Shown one piece after another: positions 52,337 through 60,593 of a stretch of 64,000 bases of DNA. The stretch's first letter is position 1; each line of letters opens with the position of its first letter. The DNA comes from an uncultured Pirellulaceae bacterium. Its GTDB lineage: Bacteria; Planctomycetota; Planctomycetia; Pirellulales; Pirellulaceae. The stretch lies in NCBI GenBank assembly GCA_938036435.1, contig CALHPU010000060.1:1-64000 (forward strand), read 5' to 3'. A model generated the notes under the pieces. The model worked only from the letters and a program-made list of their open reading frames with translations. It was not told the DNA's origin and ran no database searches. Both the position numbers and the translations under genes were made by a program.

Positions 52337-54043
52337 TTACCGCACCGCTGGAAGCAATCCCTCGCGTTTGAACAGCTCTACCATCTTTGCGTTCACCTTC
52401 GGTTTCCACTGTTTGTACTCGCTGGTAAAGCCGTGGCCGCCCAATGGAATGGTGACCAGTTCACAAGCATTGCCGGTCGACGCCAGTTTGTTATACAGCG
52501 CGACCGCGGTGCCGTAGTGAACCAGTTCGTCCATGGCGGCGTGCAGAATCAACGTTGGCGGCATTTTCGCATCCAGCTGGTGAACGGGCGAAAGCGCCAA
52601 AGCGTCATCGCCGAATCGTTTGGGAGTGTATCCAGTCTCAGGCGATGTGTCGGTGACAGCCGATTTGAGAACGACCGCCGCGGGTTTTGACCTAGGAGAC
52701 GTCGCTGCATCGGAGCCGGGAGGTGCTTTTTCGATAGCCGTCCACAACGCCACATGCCCGCCGGCCGAGCTACCACCGACGGCGATACGCGCCGGATCGA
52801 TGCCAAGTTCATCAGCGTGTTCGACCACCCAAGCAAAGGCTGCTCGCCCGTCGGCCACCGAAGCCAATGGCGTCGTATCAAACCGATTCTTGGTGCGATA
52901 GTCCGGTGCAATGCCGACCATACCGTTGGCGGCTGCCCATTTCGCGGTAGCAGCTGACTTTGAAGGAGTCCCTTTTGACCAGCCTCCGCCGAAAAAGAAA
53001 ACAAATGAAGAGCGTTCGTCGCTGGCCTGCCAACCTTCTGGCTTGAAAACAAACAGGTTCATTTCGTTCTCGCCTCGGCGATAAATTATGGTTTCGGCCC
53101 CCGGCAGCGTCGAAGGTGTTTGCTCGATTGAAGAAGAATCTTCAGTGCTTGGAGCCGCAGCCTCCGACGGTTGATCTGTCGTCGATTTTTCTGACTTAGC
53201 TACCTGACCTTGGAAGTGGAGATTGTCGAACAGGAAGTTGGCTACCTTGGTCGAGGCCGAACTCAACCCCACGCGACCGATCACAGCGTTGCCTTCGGTG
53301 ATGTCTTTATGCATTGGAGTGCCAGTTGCTTTTAGGTCACCCATTAGTGCGTCGTTTAACCAAACCACAACAGAGTCAGGTCCAAGTTCGGCGGTTTCGC
53401 CATTGTCAGGACGTTTGTATGAGAAAGTGTTTCCATCGTGATCGTTCGCCCAAATTTTTACGTTGAACGCAGCGGTAGAATCGTAGTCCACCCGAGAGAT
53501 CGATTCGTCGCCGACACGCAGTCGAAGCGATTTTTGCTGGTACATTTCAAACCCGAAGGCCCGTTTGGACTTTGAGTTGAGCGTTAGGCTTTTGCCTTCC
53601 TCCCAAGGACCGACACCGAAAATGACTTGCGAATTCTTGTCACCCAAATCCGGGGCGTTGTTGAGAGCATCGAATTCAATGTAAAGGTTAGTGATCGCGG
53701 AGTCGCCAACGGTGTACTCCATGGCTCCGCCGGTTTCAGTGTCATCATCGTTGTAGTGAGCGACCTTTGCAGATCCCACTTTGCCACCTCCGTCAACGAC
53801 TTTCACGAGGTTGGAACGCTGTAGCTGCGAGGCAGTGGGCACGCTGTCGACGTCAAAATTTTCGAAAGTTTCGTGCAAGAAAACGGTACCGTTGTCACCG
53901 CCTGACATTTTTTTCCCTGAGCCGGCTGTTATCACTGTGGCGTCTGCGGTTGTCGTTGTGGTGGACTGCGACTGAGCCGCTAATTCCGCGGCCGAAAGAA
54001 CTCCAGCCAATACGATTAATGCGACATTTGTGATTTTTGCCAT
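52337..54043 (-). CDS. Secreted alpha/beta-hydrolase esterase with N-terminal beta-sandwich
   Basis: 568 residues with a signal peptide (1-23, ending LAAQ) and a Ser/Thr-rich stretch. Residues about 50-285 resemble a concanavalin-like (DUF1080-type) sugar-binding sandwich (FLHETFENFDV, YIEFDALNNAPDL, KVANFLFDNLHFQGQ). A Ser/Thr/Glu linker follows, then an alpha/beta hydrolase (about 325-568): oxyanion region FVFFFGGGWSKG, nucleophile GGSSAGG, Asp in HAAMDELVHYG and His in GGHGF. Such BD-FAE or carbohydrate-esterase-like enzymes remove acetyl or other acyl groups from polysaccharides, which suits bacterial or algal acetylated uronans. Preceded by a candidate operator at 54109. Confidence 0.86.
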   Translation of the reverse strand: MAKITNVALIVLAGVLSAAELAAQSQSTTTTTADATVITAGSGKKMSGGDNGTVFLHETFENFDVDSVPTASQLQRSNLVKVVDGGGKVGSAKVAHYNDDDTETGGAMEYTVGDSAITNLYIEFDALNNAPDLGDKNSQVIFGVGPWEEGKSLTLNSKSKRAFGFEMYQQKSLRLRVGDESISRVDYDSTAAFNVKIWANDHDGNTFSYKRPDNGETAELGPDSVVVWLNDALMGDLKATGTPMHKDITEGNAVIGRVGLSSASTKVANFLFDNLHFQGQVAKSEKSTTDQPSEAAAPSTEDSSSIEQTPSTLPGAETIIYRRGENEMNLFVFKPEGWQASDERSSFVFFFGGGWSKGTPSKSAATAKWAAANGMVGIAPDYRTKNRFDTTPLASVADGRAAFAWVVEHADELGIDPARIAVGGSSAGGHVALWTAIEKAPPGSDAATSPRSKPAAVVLKSAVTDTSPETGYTPKRFGDDALALSPVHQLDAKMPPTLILHAAMDELVHYGTAVALYNKLASTGNACELVTIPLGGHGFTSEYKQWKPKVNAKMVELFKREGLLPAVR

Positions 54044-54108
54044 CTGATTCCACTCTCTTAATGAACTAAGTGCGGCAGGCGTTGCCGGTCGAGAAAAATT
54101 CTCGTTTC

Positions 54109-54126
54109 ATAGTTATTAGGTCGTCA
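54109..54126. promoter_or_regulatory. Candidate operator upstream of the esterase gene
   Basis: ATAGTTATTAGGTCGTCA matches the site at 49776-49793 at 15 of 18 positions, all three differences being A/G. It lies 66 bases before the esterase ATG, a distance similar to that of the other two sites from their genes. Confidence 0.45.
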
Positions 54127-54145
54127 AGCGGCAAAATCTTTAAAA

Positions 54146-54175
54146 CGGATAACTTCAAATAGAAAATGTTATCCG
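54146..54175 (-). terminator. Intrinsic terminator overlapping the LacI-type gene stop
   Basis: CGGATAAC (54146-54153) and GTTATCCG (54168-54175) form an 8-bp stem around 14 bases. On the minus strand it is followed by TTTTAAAGATTTT. The stem includes the stop codon of the regulator gene, so the coding end and terminator are merged. Confidence 0.7.
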
Positions 54176-55221
54176 GCCACAGGCCCGCTTGTTTCACCTT
54201 CAGAGAACTCAGACGCGATCACGAGATCGACCAAGATTCGGTTTTTGTCGGACTCATCATCGGACTTACACAGGAGCTTCGCTGCTTCCATGCCAACCAA
54301 TTCAGGATTACTGCTGGCGCTGGTTAGATTGGGGTGGATTTCGGTGCAGACACGAGTTCGATCCACCGCCGCCAGACTGATCTCCTCTGGAATTCGAATA
54401 CCCCGCAGCAAGGCAAACTGGTGAGCTCCACGGGCCATCAGTCCGTTGTAACTAACCCATGCAGTCGGCGCTTGGGAGTGATCGTCGCCAACGCGTTTCA
54501 TTAACTCGTCAGCGCAGTCGAAACCTTCTTGGCGATCTCCCTTTTCAACGCTAACGACGAACTTATCATCCAGCTTAATGTCGCGGACCGCTAAACATTC
54601 ACGAAGCGCGTTAAGCCGCATCTGGTGCCGCCCGAGCTTACAGTTTCCACCCAGCCAAGCAAATCGCTCGTGGCCCAGTTCGACGAGGTGGTCGACGATT
54701 TGATCCACGGATTGCTTCTCATTGGGGCCCACCGAGTGACACAATCCAGGTGCGCTGGCGTAAACATTCAGCAACGTCACTCTCAGTTCGCCGAGGGCTC
54801 TCATGAATGACTCGCTGACTTCGCCTAAGATGACGATGCCCTGCAAAGGGTCGCGTTGGCCCAATAGCTCAAATAGTTTTTCCTCGTTAAGATCGCGCTC
54901 ACCGCCTAGAAAGGTGGTGCTGATACGAGATTGTTGCAACACCTTGAACAGGCCCTGCTGAACATGGCTGAATGTGTTACTGGGCTGGTCGATTTTAAGG
55001 CCGCCGCGCTGCACGATTCCGACGTAGTTGCTGCGGGAACCCGGAGCATGGATTGGTTGCATCCCACGGGGCACGTAACCGTTGGCAACCGCCACCTGCC
55101 AGATTTCTTTATAGGATTTGTCGGAAATGCCGTCTCTGCGGCCATTAAGCACCAAAGACACCAGCGACTGAGAAACCCCCAGCTCCCTAGCAATCTGACT
55201 CTGAGAGATCCTTTTTGCCAT
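54169..55221 (-). CDS. LacI-family transcriptional regulator
   Basis: 350 residues. The N-terminal helix-turn-helix is ISQSQIARELGVSQSLVSLVLNGR, followed by the hinge helix region and a periplasmic-binding-protein-type effector domain (YVGIVQRGGLKID, GHERFAWLGGNCKLGRHQMR, PTAWVSYNGLMARGA, SLAAVDRTRVCTEIHPNLTS). It is the only DNA-binding regulator in the uronate locus and sits in its centre, so it is the natural candidate to sense a uronate or its breakdown product and bind the AT-rich palindrome found upstream of three transcripts. It is divergent from the dehydrogenase-isomerase-RbsD operon, with 93 bases between. It differs from classical LacI members in lacking the exact VSRVLN hinge-helix lead but is otherwise normal. 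Confidence 0.92.
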   Translation of the reverse strand: MAKRISQSQIARELGVSQSLVSLVLNGRRDGISDKSYKEIWQVAVANGYVPRGMQPIHAPGSRSNYVGIVQRGGLKIDQPSNTFSHVQQGLFKVLQQSRISTTFLGGERDLNEEKLFELLGQRDPLQGIVILGEVSESFMRALGELRVTLLNVYASAPGLCHSVGPNEKQSVDQIVDHLVELGHERFAWLGGNCKLGRHQMRLNALRECLAVRDIKLDDKFVVSVEKGDRQEGFDCADELMKRVGDDHSQAPTAWVSYNGLMARGAHQFALLRGIRIPEEISLAAVDRTRVCTEIHPNLTSASSNPELVGMEAAKLLCKSDDESDKNRILVDLVIASEFSEGETSGPVAG

Positions 55222-55263
55222 CCCAGTCTAACTCCCTATTGCCCCGTATTACGCCATTAGTTC

Positions 55264-55277
55264 ATAATCGTCATTAT
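55264..55277. promoter_or_regulatory. Inverted repeat between the LacI-type gene and its divergent operon
   Basis: ATAAT-CGTC-ATTAT, 5-bp arms around 4 bases, lies in the 93-base space between the regulator and the dehydrogenase operon. It is AT-rich like the other candidate sites but not the same sequence. It may be an autoregulatory operator. Confidence 0.3.
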
Positions 55278-55314
55278 AAATTCAGGTGGATAGGTTACAC
55301 TCGAATCTCACTAA

Positions 55315-56361
55315 ATGCCAACGAAGCGAACAACATTCATAAATATGACCCAGAAGCCTACATCCTTACCCGCTATTTTGGTCGTCATGACCGAGCAAGA
55401 AAAGGTGGAATTCATGCCGCCAGATCTTGAGGCTCGTCTAAGAGGTATGTTTGCCGATCTTACTTGGGTAGAGGCTCCGCTGGAAGAAGACCAATGGCAC
55501 AAATTACTTGACCAGAAGCGGCCGGAGATCCTTCTGTGCGCTTGGGAGACGCCTCCCCTGCCCCTATCGGCCGGCGAATATTTGAAATTCTGTTGTTTTC
55601 TTTGCGGATCCGTTCGCAAGCTTGTGCCGCGAGAATTGGTTGAGGGCGGATTAAAGGTCACCAATTGGGGCGCGATTGTCAGCAACACTGTGGCCGAGTG
55701 TTCGCTTCTGCTGATACTCTGCGCACTGCGACGAGTTGGCAACTGGAGTGTCGCTATGCGTCGCGACGGTAAATGGAAATCAGGACGCCATCCCGATACG
55801 CTCAGCCTCTTTGGCCGCCGCGTGGCTCTTCACGGGCTTGGCTCGATCAGCCGCGAATTGGTCAAGTTACTCAAGCCGTTCAACGTACAGCTATCGGCTT
55901 ATTCGCCGAGCGTACCAGATGAAACGTTTCAAGAGCTCAACATTCGTCGTTGCGAAAGTTTGGAAGACCTATTTTCAACCGCCGACGTGTTAGTGGAATT
56001 AGCACCCGGCAAACCAGCCAACCATCACTTGGTCGGCGAAGATCTACTCAAGCTCCTCCCCGAGCAAGCCGTTTTCGTAAATCTTGGCCGCGGCATGGTC
56101 GTCGACGAAGCGGCTTTAGCGCGCGTTAGTCAGCAACGCGGACTTCACATTGGACTTGATGTTTATCAAGACGAACCGCTTCCAGTTGACTCACCGCTGC
56201 GTGGCTTGGACAACATTACGTTGCTGCCACACCTCGGTGGTCCAACTCCTGATCGCCGCCGTGACTGTGGCGAGCTTTGTTTGGAAAACCTTGAAAATTA
56301 TTTGCACGACAAACCTCTGATCAACCTTATCGACTTGGGAATCTATGACCGCGCAACCTGA
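55315..56361 (+). CDS. D-isomer-specific 2-hydroxyacid dehydrogenase family protein
   Basis: 348 residues from ATG 55315; ATG 55345 is an equal alternative. The NAD-binding domain has VALHGLGSISRELVKLL (GxGxxS in place of the usual GxGxxG) and VFVNLGRGMVVDEAAL; the C-terminal catalytic His is in LLPHLGGPTPD. A catalytic Glu lies near DVYQDEPLP. The family reduces 2-keto acids or oxidises 2-hydroxyacids with NAD(P), and includes glyoxylate, phosphoglycerate and formate dehydrogenases. Here it heads an operon with an isomerase-like and an RbsD-like gene, overlapping the next gene by 17 bases. Substrate is unknown; a keto-acid from uronate metabolism is a reasonable guess. Confidence 0.85.
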   Translation: MPTKRTTFINMTQKPTSLPAILVVMTEQEKVEFMPPDLEARLRGMFADLTWVEAPLEEDQWHKLLDQKRPEILLCAWETPPLPLSAGEYLKFCCFLCGSVRKLVPRELVEGGLKVTNWGAIVSNTVAECSLLLILCALRRVGNWSVAMRRDGKWKSGRHPDTLSLFGRRVALHGLGSISRELVKLLKPFNVQLSAYSPSVPDETFQELNIRRCESLEDLFSTADVLVELAPGKPANHHLVGEDLLKLLPEQAVFVNLGRGMVVDEAALARVSQQRGLHIGLDVYQDEPLPVDSPLRGLDNITLLPHLGGPTPDRRRDCGELCLENLENYLHDKPLINLIDLGIYDRAT

Positions 56362-57199
56362 TATTAAATGGGGCATCTCCACCCTCGGGTGCCATGAACT
56401 CGACCTGCCCTCCATCTGCCAGCTCGCTCAAAGAAACGGGATCCATCATCTTGAGATCCGAAGTTTGGACGATTGTCTGAACTTGCCGGAGTACTTGGAT
56501 ACTAATTATCCAAACGATCCCGATGCCGTAAAGAAAATCCTTGAGCAGCACGGCCAGTCGGTGGTCGCGCTCAATAGTGGCTTTAATTTAATCGGAGCAG
56601 ATGAAGCAGCCCGTGAAGAGTTGCTGGGGTTTGCGCGATGGGCCGAGGTGCTGGACATCCCGTACATACGCATTTTTGGCGGAGGTAGCATGAGTCAGCC
56701 GTTAACTGAAAGCGACCTAGCCGAGGCCGTTGGGAATTTGCAGTGGTGGCAAAGTCAAAGTGATCAGCACCAATGGAAGACACACATCGCTTTAGAAACC
56801 CACACCGGGTTCAGCAGCAGTGAGCGTTGTCTGCAGCTTCAAGAGGCTTTTGGAAGTCCAATCGATATCATCTGGGACACACATCACACTTGGAAACTAG
56901 GAAATGAAAGTGCTTTGGAGACTTGGAACCGGATGGGTTCGATGGTCTGCCATATCCATGTCAAGGACAGCGTCTCTGTCCCCTCTGCTCGCCACCCTTA
57001 TTCCTATTGTTTGCTAGGCGAGGGGGAATTCCCTGCAGACGACGTGTTCAGCGTGTTGCTGGCTAATAATTTCAAGGGCGTCGTTAGTCTCGAATGGGAA
57101 CGCAAGTGGCATCCTTATCTTGACGATCTCGACACCGCGCTAGAGTCCCTGAGAACTTCTGGCTGGGAGTCCCGTCTTACACAAGTAACTTGCAATTGA
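56345..57199 (+). CDS. Sugar phosphate isomerase/epimerase-like TIM barrel (cytoplasmic)
   Basis: 284 residues without a signal peptide, AP-endonuclease-2/xylose-isomerase-like fold. The core strands are recognisable (IKWGISTLGCHELDLP, IPYIRIFGGGSM, IALETHTGFSSS, IDIIWDTHHTW, CHIHVKDS, GVVSLEWERKWHP), and the Glu/Asp/His/Glu set expected for a divalent metal site is present (Glu in ALETH, Asp and His in WDTHH, His in CHIHVKD, Glu in SLEWE). Reaction probably epimerisation or isomerisation of a keto-sugar. It overlaps the dehydrogenase gene by 17 bases and is followed after 45 bases by the RbsD-like gene, consistent with one operon. Confidence 0.86.
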   Translation: MTAQPDIKWGISTLGCHELDLPSICQLAQRNGIHHLEIRSLDDCLNLPEYLDTNYPNDPDAVKKILEQHGQSVVALNSGFNLIGADEAAREELLGFARWAEVLDIPYIRIFGGGSMSQPLTESDLAEAVGNLQWWQSQSDQHQWKTHIALETHTGFSSSERCLQLQEAFGSPIDIIWDTHHTWKLGNESALETWNRMGSMVCHIHVKDSVSVPSARHPYSYCLLGEGEFPADDVFSVLLANNFKGVVSLEWERKWHPYLDDLDTALESLRTSGWESRLTQVTCN

Positions 57200-57244
57200 G
57201 CCCTGATCTATTCTGCGGTTTCAATCTTTACCTGAACAATCGAC

Positions 57245-57679
57245 ATGCTCAAATCTAAATTGATCCATCCGGAAATTCTTCACGCGCTCGCCGGGTCTGG
57301 TCATTTCTCACAGGTGCTGATCGCCGACGGTAATTATCCGCTTCTGTCGGGAACCAATCCTGCAACCAAACGGGTGTTTCTAAACCTTGCTCCCGGTACA
57401 GTCGGAGCGCTCGAAGTACTCGAGGCGATTCTGTCGGCAACGCCGGTACAAGAGGCCACCACGATGACTCCGCCGGTTGACTTCCATCCCGACATTCACG
57501 ACGCGTATAAGGCGACACTCGGTGAGAGCGTCCAGTGGACGGAAATGGAGCGTTGGGCGTTTTACGACAAAATCAAATCAACCGACACGACGCTGGCCAT
57601 CGCCACCGGCGAACAACGCCGCTTCGCAAATCTTCTGTTGACCGTTGGCGTCGTGAAACTGCCTGAAGAGAGTTTTTAA
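57245..57679 (+). CDS. RbsD/FucU-family sugar mutarotase or pyranase
   Basis: 144 residues, the length of the family. HPEILHALAGSGHFSQVLIADGNYPL carries the catalytic His (SGH) and Asp (ADGN) positions of RbsD/FucU, and TGEQRRFANLLLTVGVV closes the domain with the conserved Tyr/Phe-Asn region. These enzymes speed the interconversion of anomers or ring forms of monosaccharides such as ribose or fucose, making import or the next enzyme efficient. Last gene of the dehydrogenase-isomerase-RbsD operon. Whether the sugar is fucose, ribose or a uronate-derived keto-sugar cannot be read off. Confidence 0.85.
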   Translation: MLKSKLIHPEILHALAGSGHFSQVLIADGNYPLLSGTNPATKRVFLNLAPGTVGALEVLEAILSATPVQEATTMTPPVDFHPDIHDAYKATLGESVQWTEMERWAFYDKIKSTDTTLAIATGEQRRFANLLLTVGVVKLPEESF

Positions 57680-58015
57680 GAACGCTCGAAGGTCTTCACA
57701 TTTTAGCGGTGAAGCGCAAGCTCGCCGATTCTACTTGAGCAAAGCTCTTTGAAACCCTAGGGCTTGCGTTTAATGGTGCTCACTTACAATAAATTGGTGC
57801 GGACCAACTAAATTCTTGGCTCCCCTCTCCTCGTGAATTCGGACCTCGCATCGACGCCTTCGCATCAAACGTTGGCCGAATTCACGAGGAGAGGGGGAGT
57901 TGGGTTTATACGGGGCTATGCTCTTAATCTTTAAGTGAGTGCCATTTCACTCGCACACAGACTCTACAGTTTTGCAGGCGAATTAGACGCCGTTGTTCGA
58001 AGGTCTTCGCCTTGT
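57680..58015. other. Convergent intergenic region with nested inverted repeats
   Basis: 336 bases between the RbsD-like gene and the BNR-repeat gene, both ending here. Apart from nested inverted repeats (57712-57943) I see no gene; open frames are short and not family-like. Confidence 0.65.
57775..57943. repeat. Nested inverted repeat element (possible MITE or REP)
   Basis: Outer arms GGTGCTCACTTA (57775-57786) and TAAGTGAGTGCC (57932-57943) match at 10 of 12. Inner arms CTCCCCTCTCCTCGTGAATT plus CGG (57820-57842) and the inverse at 57876-57899 match over about 22 bases apart from one extra base, around a 33-base loop. It encodes nothing. The size and nesting suggest a small non-autonomous mobile or REP-type element. 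Confidence 0.7.
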
Positions 58016-59140
58016 TCACTTAATCTTCAGCGTGTGCACGAACCCTTGAACGCTGTGGTTACCTGTCCCGACAATGATCGTGCCGTCTCCGATCACTGCC
58101 AGATTACTGGCGCCACCTGAGACATCGGTCTGCAATTCGATCCATTGATGCCACGTTTCTGCGTTGTCATCGGAGATCAATAAGACGTGTCGTTTCAACT
58201 TTTCTCTTTGATCGGTGGCGGCCAACAGGTGGTATGTCTTTGCATCGTGCTCCAGCACGCTGTGTTGACCAAGAAATCCCTTCTCCCAGACTTGAGTGTG
58301 TTTGGCCCACGTTTTTCCGTTGTCGCTACTTGCGAAGATGGTGGCAATGCCCGACGTGAGAACAAAGACTTTGTTGCCAGCACGAAAGAAGTTCATCACG
58401 TCTCGCGCTTCAGGGAATTCGGCAGTTTGCGTCCACGTTATTCCGGCGTCTTCGGATCGAAAAATCTTTCCTGACGCTTCGTAGCCTACGCCACAGACGA
58501 CGACTCCATCACCTAGTCCCAAGAGGCAGGTTGTATTTTGCCGAGGCAGTTTGTCGTCCAGCACGATCGTTTCAAAGGTCTCGAAGTGATCGGCGCTGCG
58601 AACGATACTAATCTTGTTATTTTCGCTGCGACGCATGCCGACGAGAATCTCGCCGGTGTTAAGTTGCTCCAATGCGACGGTGCGGGATGACTTCGTGCGA
58701 GCCGCGATGTCCCACGATTCTCCTTCGTCATCCGAACGCAACACCAACGCTGGTTCGGAGGTGGTGGCATACAATCGCCCATTGTCTGTGCGAATGAAAT
58801 TGCGGATGTCTTGGATGCTCCACTTGTCGCCTCCATCAACCTTCTTGTTCCATGTCTTCCCGCCGTCGGTCGTCTTGAATACGTCACCCGTTTCTTCGGT
58901 ACCAATCAATGCCATGCCGTCGGACAACTTAAACGATGATCGAACGTTGGATTCGCTCGGCGGAGCGAAGGAGTTAATAATCTCGACTTGGGGAAACCGT
59001 TTCTCTTGGGATTTCTCGAAAGTGTGCATGCTCGGATCGGCTTGCTTCTTTTCTATGGATTGAGCGTTTACCGCCGCCTGTGGCCAAAGTGTGACAAGAA
59101 TCATCAGACCAAGCGACGTGACTTGTTGGAAAACGTGCAT
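58016..59140 (-). CDS. Secreted BNR/Asp-box beta-propeller protein (sialidase-like fold)
   Basis: 374 residues with a signal peptide (1-26, ending VNAQ). Five Asp-box motifs are spaced along the chain: TTDGGKTWN, SDDEGESWD, SEDAGITWT, SSDNGKTWA and SDDNAETWH, forming a six- or seven-bladed propeller. The arginine triad and Tyr/Glu pair of true sialidases are not identifiable, so it is not assigned as a sialidase; related propellers include uronan lyases (PL24/PL25-like) and glycan-binding proteins. It is the last of a leftward run behind two isomerase-like genes and two lyases and probably acts in the periplasm on the same polymer. Confidence 0.8.
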   Translation of the reverse strand: MHVFQQVTSLGLMILVTLWPQAAVNAQSIEKKQADPSMHTFEKSQEKRFPQVEIINSFAPPSESNVRSSFKLSDGMALIGTEETGDVFKTTDGGKTWNKKVDGGDKWSIQDIRNFIRTDNGRLYATTSEPALVLRSDDEGESWDIAARTKSSRTVALEQLNTGEILVGMRRSENNKISIVRSADHFETFETIVLDDKLPRQNTTCLLGLGDGVVVCGVGYEASGKIFRSEDAGITWTQTAEFPEARDVMNFFRAGNKVFVLTSGIATIFASSDNGKTWAKHTQVWEKGFLGQHSVLEHDAKTYHLLAATDQREKLKRHVLLISDDNAETWHQWIELQTDVSGGASNLAVIGDGTIIVGTGNHSVQGFVHTLKIK

Positions 59141-59195
59141 CTACAGCTTCCTCTATTGTGAAATGGTGTGTGACGAAACTTAGTCGACTGCGCGA

Positions 59196-60461
59196 TCAAC
59201 GCATCAGTGGGAAGGCCAAGTTTTCGATCCGCCTCTCACGGTCTGACAGGGGTAGCTTCTCCAGCATCTCTTGGTAGTTACCTTCAGGATAAGCTTGGTT
59301 GGCCATCATCAAGATGGGAAACAGATTCATCCGGTCGTTTTCTTTGATCGATTTGTGCGGCCATGGTTTGCTCGGATCGGCATACGGAGCCAAGTAGTCC
59401 AAAGCGGCTCGCAAGCGGCCATCGCCAGCATTCCAAACATCCACGCCGACCTTTTCGGCAAGGTTTGCGATGACGAACATGGCATGCAGGTTATAATTGC
59501 TGTAGAAGTTCGGCCTTGTGCGGGCGAGTTCTTCGGGCTGCGAGCCATCGGGTCTGATTTGGGCAAGGATTCGTTTTTGAATCGCCTGTTGAGCAAGCTT
59601 TTGTGCGTCTTCTTTGTTTCCCGAGTAAAGCGCAAAATACATGGTTTGGGCATCGAAGAAACATCCATGATTATTCGTCGCTGCGGCTTCCTCGAGAGCG
59701 AGCTTTCCTGTCTTAAGCCATTGGAGGTATTCGCCGACCCAAGCCTTCAGTTCTTCGCGTTCGGTGTCGCTGAGCGCTGATGAACCGGTGATCAGAAGAG
59801 AACCTTCGAGCCCGCGCGTCATCATGCGGCCATCCAAAACGCCAGATTTCGTGCCCGTGTTGTGGCCAAGTCTGCACTGGGCATGATTCATATTGGGGTT
59901 CATACGCGTCGCTGGATCGAGAAACCAAACTCGCAATATCTCGGCCGCTTTTCGGGCGTATTTTTCCTCACCGGTCAGATAATAGGCTAGGCCTAGCGCT
60001 TCGGTGTGAATGCCTACTTTTTCAATCCGTTGCCGGTCCGATTCTTTGAGGCTTTGGCTGGCCGGGTTTGTTTCGCCATCGCGCCGGATGTAGGGCAGTC
60101 CATCGGCTTTCCCCGGATCAGGCCACCAGTACCGGCTGTAGCTGGCATAGTCGTGTTCGTCACCACTGGGGGCGACTTTCTCTTTGTCCGTCACTGTGTA
60201 TGGACCATCATCAAGCGCCGCATCAGCTTTGGAGATCAGTGCATCCAATGCAGGCTTGAATTGTGGATCGCCTTTTGCAATTCGCGATTTGATTTTCGCC
60301 AGTCGCGCTCCGTCGATCAGAATCGTGGGCGGCTCACCTTGCGTGGTCATTTCTTTGGCAGTAACGCCGGAGGTCGATTGGCCGAGAGCGGCCCCCAAAT
60401 CGCCGTATGTTGCTAACGAAAATCCGAAGAGGCAAACCACAGTTGTCTTAAGCCAATTCAT
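59196..60461 (-). CDS. Alginate_lyase-fold polysaccharide lyase (PL5/PL38-like)
   Basis: 421 residues from ATG 60461, preceded by a GAGGAG sequence 8 bases upstream; a GTG at 60470 is possible. Signal peptide 1-28, ending ALGQ. The alpha/alpha barrel has the Alginate_lyase family pattern: DYASYSRYWWPDPGKADGLPY, IRRDGETNPAS, TEALGLAYYLTGEEKYA, LRVWFLDPATRMNPNMNHAQC, the active-site ATNNHGCFFDAQTM (Asn, His) and RPNFYSNYNLHAM (Tyr). These residues fit lyases that cleave mannuronate- or glucuronate-rich uronans; PL5 and PL38 cannot be separated here. Periplasmic. It lies 123 bases after the Tat-exported isomerase gene. Confidence 0.87.
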   Translation of the reverse strand: MNWLKTTVVCLFGFSLATYGDLGAALGQSTSGVTAKEMTTQGEPPTILIDGARLAKIKSRIAKGDPQFKPALDALISKADAALDDGPYTVTDKEKVAPSGDEHDYASYSRYWWPDPGKADGLPYIRRDGETNPASQSLKESDRQRIEKVGIHTEALGLAYYLTGEEKYARKAAEILRVWFLDPATRMNPNMNHAQCRLGHNTGTKSGVLDGRMMTRGLEGSLLITGSSALSDTEREELKAWVGEYLQWLKTGKLALEEAAATNNHGCFFDAQTMYFALYSGNKEDAQKLAQQAIQKRILAQIRPDGSQPEELARTRPNFYSNYNLHAMFVIANLAEKVGVDVWNAGDGRLRAALDYLAPYADPSKPWPHKSIKENDRMNLFPILMMANQAYPEGNYQEMLEKLPLSDRERRIENLAFPLMR

Positions 60462-60593
60462 CAATACCACTCCTCAATTTGGTGCTTTTGTTGGTTTCCA
60501 ATTCGTCAGCTTTGCAATTCGTTAAAAGGCGAGGCGATGACGTATTTGATTGCTATTAAATTTAACGCAAGGACGTGACTACGAGACTCGTAA

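Noticed and set aside
58016-59140. Sialidase
   Set aside because: Asp boxes are present but the arginine triad and the catalytic Tyr/Glu are not identifiable.
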